This document shows positions 26,055 through 33,406 of a stretch of DNA of 64,000 bases, piece by piece. The DNA comes from Rhodococcus zopfii NBRC 100606 = JCM 9919 (GTDB lineage Bacteria > Actinomycetota > Actinomycetes > Mycobacteriales > Mycobacteriaceae), in contig NZ_BCXI01000037.1 of assembly GCF_001895025.1 (NCBI RefSeq), positions 27,917 to 91,916 on the forward strand. Reading direction: 5' to 3'. Positions within the stretch are counted from its first letter, which is position 1. Each line of letters begins with the position of its first letter. The notes below the pieces were generated by a model. That model ran no database searches and had not been told where the DNA came from. It was given only the letters and a program-made list of their open reading frames with translations. The position numbers were made by a program, and so were the translations under genes.

Positions 26055-26395
26055 CCGAAGATGATCGGGGTCGTCGGCTCCTCCGAGATCTCGAGGGCTT
26101 CGTCGCCGATGCCTCCTATACGGTCGGCCTCGGTTTGGATGCCTACCTCGAGGAGGGTGGAGCCGGCCGAGTTCTCAGGAACAACGGCCGTCACATCCTC
26201 GTTCAGGTGGCCACGGTTGTCGAGAAGCTTCCGGTCGCGTTCAAAGAGGCTCACCCCCAGATCGATTGGGTTGCGATCGGGTGGATGAGAAACCTGATCG
26301 CCCACCACTACGACAAGGTGAACGATCGGCTTGTCTTCACCACCCTGGCAACCCGCATCCCAGAGCTTGCCCGTGACCTCGAGTTGGGTGAGTGA
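26051..26395 (+). CDS. hepT: HEPN-domain toxin (HepT type)
   Basis: 114 residues, an all-helical HEPN ribonuclease-like toxin. The active motif RX4HXY is intact at Arg80, His85 and Tyr87 (WMRNLIAHHYDKV). The tyrosine is the residue modified by MntA antitoxins. GTG start lies inside the antitoxin stop (GTGA), the usual coupling for this pair. When free, such toxins cleave RNA and stop growth, and some pairs protect against phage or stabilise nearby DNA; here they sit between the two halves of the restriction system. Confidence 0.87.
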   Translation: MTEDDRGRRLLRDLEGFVADASYTVGLGLDAYLEEGGAGRVLRNNGRHILVQVATVVEKLPVAFKEAHPQIDWVAIGWMRNLIAHHYDKVNDRLVFTTLATRIPELARDLELGE

Positions 26396-26443
26396 CCGAA
26401 GTCGTAGCGGGAGTCTTCGCGATGAGGGTGCGGACGACGTTTA

Positions 26444-27046
26444 CTACGGTGCCCCGAACCCGTACGTGAACTCCTCCGTCGACCAGTTCATCGTCGCGTG
26501 GTACTTGTAACCGCGCATGCGTCCGTCGCCGATGTCCTCGGTGGCGACGAAACATTCGAAGACCGTGGTCGTTTCGGTGAGGTTGTCGGTCGAGCCTCCG
26601 TTGGTGGGGGAGCACGACACGTTCAGCACCGGTCCGTCGTACATGCCGTTGTTCACATGCTCGTTCGCCATCGTTTCGATGCTCGATTCGATCTGGGCGA
26701 CACTCAACTGCCGCGAGAGGCGTTCGGCGGCAGCGCGCTTCTCCTGTTCGGCCTTCTCCGCGGCCACGCGTTCGGCCTCCCTGTTCGCGGCCTCCTCCGC
26801 GGCGGCGACCTGCGCTGCGACCTGCGCGTCATGGTTGACCTTCCACGCCACCGTCCCACCCGCCGCGCCGACCGCGAGGACGACAAGGCCGATGATGATC
26901 GGCTTCTTCGGAATCCGCCGCGTGGGTTTGTTCGACGACGCGTCGGGGGCGGGCAGGTCGAGCCACTCGGATCCGTTCCAGAAACGCTGTCCACCATCGG
27001 GGTTCGGATACCATCCGGCGGGAGCGGGAGTTTTGTCGTCGGTCAT
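26444..27046 (-). CDS. DUF2510 membrane-anchored protein with a coiled coil
   Basis: 200 residues. It begins with a DUF2510 motif (PAGWYPNPDGGQRFWNGSEWLDL, about 9-31), then a basic patch, one membrane helix (PIIIGLVVLAVGAAGGTVAW, about 49-68), an Ala/Glu-rich coiled coil (about 75-112), and an extracellular domain with two cysteines (CSPTN and FECFV) that may form a disulfide. Such proteins are common in mycolata and mostly uncharacterised. AAGGA stands 10 bases before the ATG. Convergent with the toxin gene. Confidence 0.75.
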   Translation of the reverse strand: MTDDKTPAPAGWYPNPDGGQRFWNGSEWLDLPAPDASSNKPTRRIPKKPIIIGLVVLAVGAAGGTVAWKVNHDAQVAAQVAAAEEAANREAERVAAEKAEQEKRAAAERLSRQLSVAQIESSIETMANEHVNNGMYDGPVLNVSCSPTNGGSTDNLTETTTVFECFVATEDIGDGRMRGYKYHATMNWSTEEFTYGFGAP

Positions 27047-27136
27047 TGTCGGATTTCCTTTCGGGAGGCGATGGGGTGTGGTGTCTCCGTTGGGCGGTGG
27101 GAACGGCCGAAAGGAGACACGGGACGGTGACGCCTC

Positions 27137-27168
27137 CCGGTGCGCCCGACCCCTCTCGGGCGCACCGG
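27137..27168. terminator. Hairpin terminator
   Basis: A perfect 13-bp stem (27137-27149 with 27156-27168) and a 6-base loop, just past the stop of the DUF4352-like gene on the minus strand and before the DUF2510 gene. It should end the transcript of the minus-strand gene. Confidence 0.8.
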
Positions 27169-27182
27169 TGGCTACGGGTGAC

Positions 27183-27851
27183 CTACCGCAGGGAGACGGT
27201 CACGCCACCCGAGAACATGGAGTCGTGCAGTTCGATTGCGTCCGGCACCGCGCCGGCGGGCATGTCGAACACAACCGGCATCGTGACGGTGTTGCCCGGG
27301 TTGATCTCGTCCCAGAACGCGACGTCCGTGTCGAGGTTCAACGCCGCCGACGTGTCGGGGCTGAACTCGCGTCCCTGCGCGTCGATCAGCTTCTGATCGC
27401 TCGGGCTCAGGCCCTTCGGTGCGTCGGAGATGTTGGTGACCGTCATCGTGACGATCACGAACCGTCCCTGCGCCTCCTCGGCAAGGAACGGATTGTCGCC
27501 CAGCGACGCCAGGCCCGCCTCCACGCCGGTGACGACGAACTCGAACTTGCCGTCACGGACCGGGGTGTTCATCGCGGCGGCCGTATCCTCCTGCACGGGC
27601 GCGGCAGCCGGCGAATCCGCCGCTCGGGCCGGGCTGTCCGACCCCGACGGCTTGTCATCCCCGCCGCCGGCCACGGACGCGACGACGAAGACCGCGACGA
27701 TGCCGCCGACGATCCACGGCCACTTCCGCTTCTTCTTCGGCTGCGGTGCCGGCGGGTATCCGGCGGAAGGCTGCCACCCGCCCGGCTGCTGGGGCGCGTA
27801 GTTCGGGTTCGGGGGCTGGATACGCGGATCGGGCTGATGGGGAGTGGTCAT
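27183..27851 (-). CDS. DUF4352-type exported or membrane-anchored protein
   Basis: 222 residues. A Pro/Gln-rich N-terminal cytoplasmic tail (1-40), one membrane helix (KWPWIVGGIVAVFVVASVAGGG, about 43-64), a Ser/Ala-rich linker, then a beta-sandwich domain with DUF4352 features: FEFVVTGVEAGLASLG, GRFVIVTMTVTNISDAPKGL and the closing WDEINPGNTVTMPVVFDMP. Function is unknown; related domains sit in the envelope. Start taken at 27851, with GGAGTGGTC next to it; the longer frame upstream is only the shadow of the next gene. Confidence 0.75.
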   Translation of the reverse strand: MTTPHQPDPRIQPPNPNYAPQQPGGWQPSAGYPPAPQPKKKRKWPWIVGGIVAVFVVASVAGGGDDKPSGSDSPARAADSPAAAPVQEDTAAAMNTPVRDGKFEFVVTGVEAGLASLGDNPFLAEEAQGRFVIVTMTVTNISDAPKGLSPSDQKLIDAQGREFSPDTSAALNLDTDVAFWDEINPGNTVTMPVVFDMPAGAVPDAIELHDSMFSGGVTVSLR

Positions 27852-27892
27852 GGCACAACTCGATTCTCGAGGAAGGGGGAGGGGAGTAGGGG

Positions 27893-28372
27893 TCAGCGGC
27901 CGAGAGTGAGATGCACTCCGGTTTCTGCATCGGTCTCGTCGAACGACACCGACCCGCGGTGGGTGATCTGCACGGCGTAGCCGGACGCTCCGTGCGGGAC
28001 GTCGGGCACCGCGAAGAAGAAGGTGCAGAAGTTGCCCTCGCGGACGCTGCGGGTGAGCAGCCCGGTACTGAGGACTGCTCCGTCCCTGTCGGAGACCGAG
28101 ACGGAGGCACCGGGCGCGACGTCGTCGAATCCGCGGTCGCCCGCACATTCGAAACCCGGGACGGCACTGTCCGCCGCGCCACCGATGACCGTGAGCGTGC
28201 CGTTCACCTCGAACACGCTGGTCGCGGGCAGCCGATCGGAAAGGAGGGAGCCGGTCGCGATCACTCCCGCGACGACCGTCGCGGCGCACACGCCCACCGA
28301 AAATCCGGGCCAGAACCGCCCGTCGGTCTGCGGAGCGAACTCGACGGGTGCCGGAGCGAACTGAGTGGTCAC
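27893..28372 (-). CDS. Small membrane-anchored or exported protein, function unknown
   Basis: 159 residues. A short N-terminal tail, one membrane helix (FSVGVCAATVVAGVIATGSLL, about 23-43), then an extracellular domain with two cysteines (GFECAG and NFCTFFF) that may form a disulfide. I do not recognise a family. GTG start with AGGAGG 5 bases before it. It lies 41 bases upstream of the DUF4352-type gene on the same strand and is divergent from hsdR, so the small envelope proteins likely form one unit. Confidence 0.7.
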   Translation of the reverse strand: MTTQFAPAPVEFAPQTDGRFWPGFSVGVCAATVVAGVIATGSLLSDRLPATSVFEVNGTLTVIGGAADSAVPGFECAGDRGFDDVAPGASVSVSDRDGAVLSTGLLTRSVREGNFCTFFFAVPDVPHGASGYAVQITHRGSVSFDETDAETGVHLTLGR

Positions 28373-28444
28373 GGCGACCTCCTGGGCTGGGAACGGAACG
28401 ATTCGATCGTCGGTCCATGCCAGGTCGCAGGACAGTTCTCGGCC

Positions 28445-28460
28445 GATAATCCCGGTTATC
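28445..28460. promoter_or_regulatory. GATA-N8-TATC inverted motif upstream of hsdR
   Basis: GATAATCCCGGTTATC has 5-base inverted arms (GATAA/TTATC). It lies 47 bases before the hsdR ATG and has the same arm sequence and spacing as the motif at 12981-12996 before the rest of the restriction system. It may be a common operator that keeps hsdR and the hsdMS operon in step. GATAAT alone could also be a -10 box. Confidence 0.45.
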
Positions 28461-28507
28461 GCCCGGTACCCTCGCCCCGGTGTTGCCGACCTTCTAAGTT
28501 GTTGTGC

Positions 28508-31500
28508 ATGGCAGACGTTCTGGATTTCACCGGACACCTCAGCGAATCGTCGTGGGAGCACATGGCCCTCGACACCCTCGGCGAGCTCGGCTGGCAGTAC
28601 CTGCCCGGCAGCGTCATCGCCCCGGGCACCGGTGAACGCGCATCGTGGGACGACCTGCTCGTCCCCGCCCGGCTGCGCACGGCGATCGCCACGCTCAATC
28701 CCGGACTGCCCGCTGCCACGGTCGACGAGGCCGTCGCGTTCATCGGCACCGCCACTTCCACGGACGCCATCGCCGAGAATCGGGTGATCCACACCTACCT
28801 CACCGAGGGCCTGCGGGCCGTGTCGTACGTCGACGACACCGGCGTCGAGATCACCCCGACCATCCGGCTCCTGTCGACCGATCCCGACGAGAACGACTGG
28901 TTCGTCGCGAGCCAGGTCACCGTGATCCGCGGCGACTACGAGCGCCGCTTCGACCTCGTGCTGTACCTCAACGGAATGCCGGTCGCCGTCGCTGAACTGA
29001 AGAACGCCGGCAGCGAATATGCCGGTCTCACCGACGCACACGCTCAGCTGCAGACCTACCTGCGTGAGTTCCCGCTCGCATTCCGGTACGCGGTGATCGG
29101 GCTCGTCTCCGACGGCATCAGCGCCTCCTACGGAACCCCGTTCACCCCCTTCGAGCACTACTCGCCGTGGAACGTCGACGACGACGGCAAACCCGTCGAG
29201 TTCACCGGCGACAATCATCCGCTCGACGTCGCCCTGTTCGGATTGTTCAACCAGGAACGTTTCCTGCAACTACTCCGCAACTACACCGCGTTCGACGAGA
29301 GCGAAGACGGACTCGTCAAGCGAATCGCGAAGCCACACCAGTACTTCGCCGTGGCGAAAGCGGTCGGATCCACGGTGGTGGCGGTCGAATCCGAAGGCAA
29401 GGCCGGCGTCGTCTGGCACACGCAGGGTTCCGGCAAGTCCATGGAGATGGAGCTCTACGCCAACCAGGTGATCCGGCATCCCAAACTCGCCAACCCGACG
29501 ATCGTGGTGATCACCGACCGCAACGAACTCGACGGCCAGCTCTACGAAGCCTTTTCGCGATCCCGGCTGCTTCCCGAACATCCCCGGCAGATCCGCCGCC
29601 GCGAAGAACTGCGCAGCGAACTGTCGGGTCGTACCACCGGCGGCATCTACTTCACGACCCTGCAGAAATTCGGGAAGAGCCGCGAGGAACGTGAGACCGG
29701 CCGTAGCCATCCGCAGCTCTCGGACCGCCGCAACATCATCGTCATCGTCGACGAGGCCCACCGCAGCCACTACGACGACCTCGACGGCTATGCCCGTCAC
29801 CTGCGCGACGCGTTGCCGCACGCGACCCTCATCGCCTTCACCGGAACCCCGATCTCGTTCGAGGACCGCAACACCCAGGCCGTGTTCGGCGACTACATCG
29901 ACGTCTACGACCTGACCCGCGCCGTCGAGGACGGCGCCACTGTGCCCGTGCACTTCGAAAGCCGGCTCGTGAAGGTCGCTTTCGCGGGTGAGGTCACCGA
30001 GGAACAGATCGACGCGTCCGCCGACGAAGTAACCGCGGGGCTCGACGACACCGAACGGGCCCGCATCGAGAAGTCCGTCGCCGTCATCAATGCGGTGTAC
30101 GGGACGCCGGCGCGACTGCAGGCGCTCGCCGCGGACCTCGTCGCGCACTGGGAGAACCGCCGAACCGAGATGGCGAAGTTCGTCGGATCCGACGACAACC
30201 CGACCGCCCCCGGCAAGGCGATGATCGTGTGCGCGACCCGCGAGATCTGTGCCAACCTCTACCGTGAGATCGTGACGCTGCGGCCGGACTGGCACTCCGA
30301 CGACATCTCCACCGGTCGCATCAAGGTTGTGTACTCCGGCGATGCATCCGACACCCCGCCGATCAGCAACCATGTCCGACGCGACTCCGCGAATGCCGCG
30401 ATCAAGAAGCGGCTCAAAAACATCGACGACGAACTCGAACTCGTGATCGTCAAGGACATGATGCTCACCGGGTTCGACGCGCCGCCGCTGCACACCCTCT
30501 ACCTCGACCGGCCGCTCAAGGGTGCGCTGCTCATGCAGACCCTCGCGCGCGTGAACCGCACCTTCCGTGGCAAGCGCGACGGCCTGCTCGTCGCGTACGC
30601 GCCCGTCGCGGACAACCTCGCAGACGCGCTCGCCGAATACACCGCCTCGGACCGCACCACCAAACCGCTCGGCAGGCCGGTCGCCGAAGCCGTCGATACG
30701 GTCAAGAACACCCTCACGAAACTCGGAAACATGCTGCACGGGTGCGACTGGCAGGCGCACCGCAACGCCGTCGGGCAACGCGGCTGGCTCGACATCGTGT
30801 TCGCGACGGTCGCCTACCTACGAGATCCGAAGAATCCCGAGAACAAAGTCGAGGACGGTCGCGAGACCCTCGCCGCGCGATACCGCAAGCACGCGTCGCA
30901 GCTGTCGCGGGTGTGGGCGATCTGCAGCGGACACGAGGACGTGCGGTCCCTCGCCGGCGACGCCCGGTTCTTCGAGGAAGTCCGCGTGTACATGGCGAAG
31001 TTCGACGCCGCGGACCGGCAGGCGCGGGGCGTCGCGGTCCCCGAGGACGTCAAACGAGCACTGCGGGCGCTCATGGCCGCATCCGTCGAATCCGGTGAGG
31101 TGCTCGACATCTACGACGCGGCGGGCATGCCGAAGCCGTCCCTGGCCGATCTCAACGCCGACTTCCTCGAACGCACGCTGCAGGCGAAGAATCCGACGCT
31201 GGCAATCGAAGCGCTCCGCAAGCTGGTGGCCGAGGAGTCACGAAAGGTGGCCCGGCACAACCTGGTCCGCCAGCGGGCGTTTTCGCAGAAGCTGCAGGAA
31301 CTGATGATCAAGTACACCAACAGCCAGCTCACCTCCGCGGAGGTGATCGCCGCGCTCGTCGAGGTCGCCAAGGAAGTGCAGGCCGAATCGCAGCGCGGGC
31401 AGCGGTTCGATCCGCCGCTCGGCGACCACGAGTTGTCGTTCTACGACGCCGTTGCCCAGAACGAGTCGGCGCTGCACGACATGGGCGAGGACACGCTTGC

Positions 31501-31702
31501 CCAGATCGCGCGGGAACTCGTCGGGGTCATGCGCCGCGACGTGAAGACCGACTGGAAGGTCCGCGAGGACGTCAAGGCGAAGCTGCGGTCGCAGGTCAAA
31601 CGGTTGCTGACACGCTACAAGTACCCACCGGACCGCCAGCCCGCCGCGATCAAGCTGGTGCTCGAGCAGATGGAGGCGATCGCGCCGACCATGGCCGCCT
31701 AG
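28508..31702 (+). CDS. hsdR: Type I restriction endonuclease subunit HsdR
   Basis: 1064 residues. The N-terminal nuclease domain has RRFDLVLYLNGMPVAVAELKN (about 150-165, the D...ExK site). The helicase motor follows, with HTQGSGKS near 302-310, VDEAHRSH near 413-421, TGTP near 446-449, and LARVNRTFRGK as motif VI. The remaining 400 residues include the helical part that binds the methylase. It cuts DNA after translocation when bound to HsdM2HsdS. It lies 9.5 kb from hsdMS with unrelated genes in between. ATG at 28508 has no obvious ribosome binding site. A perfect terminator follows the stop. Confidence 0.95.
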   Translation: MADVLDFTGHLSESSWEHMALDTLGELGWQYLPGSVIAPGTGERASWDDLLVPARLRTAIATLNPGLPAATVDEAVAFIGTATSTDAIAENRVIHTYLTEGLRAVSYVDDTGVEITPTIRLLSTDPDENDWFVASQVTVIRGDYERRFDLVLYLNGMPVAVAELKNAGSEYAGLTDAHAQLQTYLREFPLAFRYAVIGLVSDGISASYGTPFTPFEHYSPWNVDDDGKPVEFTGDNHPLDVALFGLFNQERFLQLLRNYTAFDESEDGLVKRIAKPHQYFAVAKAVGSTVVAVESEGKAGVVWHTQGSGKSMEMELYANQVIRHPKLANPTIVVITDRNELDGQLYEAFSRSRLLPEHPRQIRRREELRSELSGRTTGGIYFTTLQKFGKSREERETGRSHPQLSDRRNIIVIVDEAHRSHYDDLDGYARHLRDALPHATLIAFTGTPISFEDRNTQAVFGDYIDVYDLTRAVEDGATVPVHFESRLVKVAFAGEVTEEQIDASADEVTAGLDDTERARIEKSVAVINAVYGTPARLQALAADLVAHWENRRTEMAKFVGSDDNPTAPGKAMIVCATREICANLYREIVTLRPDWHSDDISTGRIKVVYSGDASDTPPISNHVRRDSANAAIKKRLKNIDDELELVIVKDMMLTGFDAPPLHTLYLDRPLKGALLMQTLARVNRTFRGKRDGLLVAYAPVADNLADALAEYTASDRTTKPLGRPVAEAVDTVKNTLTKLGNMLHGCDWQAHRNAVGQRGWLDIVFATVAYLRDPKNPENKVEDGRETLAARYRKHASQLSRVWAICSGHEDVRSLAGDARFFEEVRVYMAKFDAADRQARGVAVPEDVKRALRALMAASVESGEVLDIYDAAGMPKPSLADLNADFLERTLQAKNPTLAIEALRKLVAEESRKVARHNLVRQRAFSQKLQELMIKYTNSQLTSAEVIAALVEVAKEVQAESQRGQRFDPPLGDHELSFYDAVAQNESALHDMGEDTLAQIARELVGVMRRDVKTDWKVREDVKAKLRSQVKRLLTRYKYPPDRQPAAIKLVLEQMEAIAPTMAA

Positions 31703-31703
31703 C

Positions 31704-31753
31704 GTGCCGTGCGCCTTTCTGGCGCCGGGAGGCACCAAAAAGGCGCACGGCAC
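31704..31753. terminator. Hairpin terminator of hsdR
   Basis: A perfect 15-bp stem (31704-31718 with 31739-31753) whose arms are GTGCCGTGCGCCTTT and its complement. It begins 2 bases after the hsdR stop codon. The loop is 20 bases. Confidence 0.87.
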
Positions 31754-31842
31754 CGGGAACATTTCGCAACTGCGCCGCATCTCATCGTCAGGTGGGTTCA
31801 CAGAAGGACCCGCCGACAGGCGATCGGCGACACGGAGGCGAC

Positions 31843-32202
31843 ATGACTCATCAGGTCCAGAACATTCGGCCCGGCGGATTCCAGTACAACGCCCCCGTCG
31901 AGCAGGTCCGCCCGGCGCTGCCGCCGCAGAACACCGGCTGGGCGGTCGCGGCATTGATCTTCTTCTGGCCGCTGGCGTTCTCGGCGTTCTCCCATTCGGC
32001 GAAGGTGTACCCGCTGTGGGCGATGGGCGACTCCGCGGGTGCGCAGGCGGCGTCGGACAGCGCGAAGCGGCTCGGCAGGATTGCGCTGCTCGTGTGGGCG
32101 GTGCTCGTGGTGCTGATCGTCGTGCTGTACGTGGCGATCTTCGCCGCGGCCATGTCGGCCGTGAACGATCTCCCGACGTACTCGGACTACTCGTACCGCT
32201 GA
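31843..32202 (+). CDS. CD225/dispanin-like two-helix membrane protein
   Basis: 119 residues. After a Pro/Gln-rich N-terminal tail come NTGWAVAALIFFWPLAFSAFSHSAKVYPLWAMGD-type features (helix, then an SxxxxPLWAxGD loop with Ala-rich helix ASDSAKRLGRIALLVW) and a second helix to about 105. This is the CD225/dispanin pattern of interferon-induced transmembrane proteins, frequent as small actinobacterial membrane proteins of unknown role. GGAGG 5 bases before the ATG supports the start. It follows hsdR after a terminator and likely has its own promoter. Confidence 0.7.
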   Translation: MTHQVQNIRPGGFQYNAPVEQVRPALPPQNTGWAVAALIFFWPLAFSAFSHSAKVYPLWAMGDSAGAQAASDSAKRLGRIALLVWAVLVVLIVVLYVAIFAAAMSAVNDLPTYSDYSYR

Positions 32203-32320
32203 CCTGGGGCGGGTCGGCATCCACGTCGACCGTCCGTGCCGGGAGGTCCGGCCGGCCGATGCCGGGAGGGGTCCGGTCGCTCCGGGCGATCCGGTCGGGA
32301 ACATCAACGGTTCGGCAGCT

Positions 32321-32364
32321 CACCGGGTTCGTGCTCGCGGAGGGGTGACCACGAACCCGGGGTG
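32321..32364. terminator. Convergent hairpin terminator
   Basis: CCGGGTTCGTG at 32323-32333 pairs over 11 bp with 32350-32360; the flanks add a few more pairs with a two-base bulge. It lies between the CD225-like gene and the minus-strand reductase gene and can serve both. Confidence 0.7.
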
Positions 32365-32399
32365 TGCTGTGGACTACCGAGTTCCCGACCGGATCGATT

Positions 32400-33014
32400 T
32401 CACTCCACTTCCATCGTGCCGAATTCGGCACGCCCGGTCCGCCGGTACACGGCGATGATCACGCCGTTGCTGGTGCTGCGTGTCTCGACGAGAGACATGC
32501 CGGTATCGAGACCGCGCTCGGCGAACAGCCGCCGGCCCTGCCCGACGACGACCGGGAACGTCAACAGGTTGTATTCGTCCACGAGATCGTATTCGTGGAG
32601 TGTGCGCACGAGGCCGAGACTGCCGTGCACCTGTAGTTCGCGTCCGGGACGGCTCTTCAGCTCGGCTACGGCGGAAGCGATGTCGCCGTCCAGCACGGTG
32701 ACCGGCCCCCATTCGGGGTCTTCGAGCGTGGTGGAGGCGACGTACTTGGGCAGCGTGTTGAGACGGTGTGCGACGAGTTCGTCCGGGTCGGTCGCGTTCG
32801 GCCACGAGGCGGCGAAGATGTCGTATGTGCGGCGGCCGAGCAGGAACGCGTCGACCCGGCCGAACACTTCGTCGATGAAGGCGCCGGTGTCGTCGTCGAA
32901 GAGCGGCACCACCCAGCCGCCTCGTTCGAAGCCTCCGCTGCGATCCTCATCGGGTCCGCCGGGGCCCTGCGCCACGCCGTCGATCGAGACGAACGCGGTC
33001 ACGGTCAGTTTCAT
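32400..33014 (-). CDS. RibD/dihydrofolate reductase-family protein
   Basis: 204 residues, with the RibD C-terminal/DHFR-like plan: MKLTVTAFVSIDGVAQGPGG at the start, GRVDAFLLGRRTYDIFAASWP near 55-75, LQVHGSLGLVRTLHEYDLVDEYNLLTFPVVVGQGRRLF near 125-165. NADPH-dependent reduction is inferred for the family; the substrate is unknown and these stand-alone members are mostly not riboflavin enzymes. AAGGAG 7 bases before the ATG at 33014 settles the start; a longer frame runs to 33104. Confidence 0.75.
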   Translation of the reverse strand: MKLTVTAFVSIDGVAQGPGGPDEDRSGGFERGGWVVPLFDDDTGAFIDEVFGRVDAFLLGRRTYDIFAASWPNATDPDELVAHRLNTLPKYVASTTLEDPEWGPVTVLDGDIASAVAELKSRPGRELQVHGSLGLVRTLHEYDLVDEYNLLTFPVVVGQGRRLFAERGLDTGMSLVETRSTSNGVIIAVYRRTGRAEFGTMEVE

Positions 33015-33161
33015 CCGCTTTCTCCTTGACGTCCTTGGTGGGCGACTTGAATCCCGTTGTCGTAGGTTCGGGCTGCCCGGGGACTTGCGGTGTGGCTTCC
33101 CCATTTTCGCCTATCGAACCCTCGGAAGGGTATGGCCGCCGCAGCGTCCTCGACGACTCGA

Positions 33162-33195
33162 CCGATCATCGATAGAGGCCGATCATCGAGAGAGG
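33162..33195. repeat. Tandem 17-base repeats with CGATCATCG cores
   Basis: CCGATCATCGATAGAGG (33162-33178) is followed directly by CCGATCATCGAGAGAGG (33179-33195), one mismatch. Each holds the perfect palindrome CGATCATCG. Centres are 17 bases apart, about 210-245 bases before the acyl-CoA ligase start. The layout fits a pair of regulator sites. Confidence 0.5.
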
Positions 33196-33297
33196 CGACG
33201 CGAGCGCTGTTCGAGGACACGACGGAGATGGACGAGATCCCTCACGCGGTTACGCGACCGTCGGTGCGGCGCCGGGTTCGCGGAATCCCGCTTGTGC

Positions 33298-33309
33298 TTT
33301 GTGCACAAA
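33298..33309. promoter_or_regulatory. TTTGTGCACAAA palindrome
   Basis: A perfect 12-base palindrome about 20 bases upstream of the candidate -35 of the ligase cluster and about 98 bases before its start codon. Possible operator for the PucR regulator encoded at the end of the cluster or for a GntR/TetR regulator outside the window. Confidence 0.5.
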
Positions 33310-33406
33310 AAGGAAGGAAAGTCTGACCTTGCCGCATATGGTCCAGGTCACATAAGGCTCATAGCCTCTAGACAAGTCATTGCACACCTGTCTCGAGGAA
33401 CCCTCC

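Larger units (their letters stand above)
33015..33406. promoter_or_regulatory. Regulatory region of the acyl-CoA ligase cluster
   Basis: A 392-base region divergent between the reductase and the ligase. It holds two tandem 17-base repeats at 33162-33195 and a 12-base palindrome at 33298-33309 (see those entries). A candidate promoter is TTGCCG at 33329-33334 with CATAAG at 33351-33356 (16-base spacing), about 50 bases before the ATG. GAGGAA stands 7 bases before the ligase ATG. The promoter call is weak. Confidence 0.4.

Noticed and set aside
28445..28460. GATAAT as a plain -10 of hsdR
   Set aside because: No acceptable -35 hexamer lies 16-18 bases upstream, so I report the sequence as an inverted motif and keep the promoter reading as an alternative only.
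29270..30778. Minus-strand frame opposite hsdR
   Set aside because: Antisense to the helicase motifs of HsdR, His/Arg/Gly-rich with no family match.
31704..32348. 214-residue frame overlapping the CD225-like gene
   Set aside because: It begins within the hsdR terminator and is an out-of-frame shadow of the CD225-like gene.
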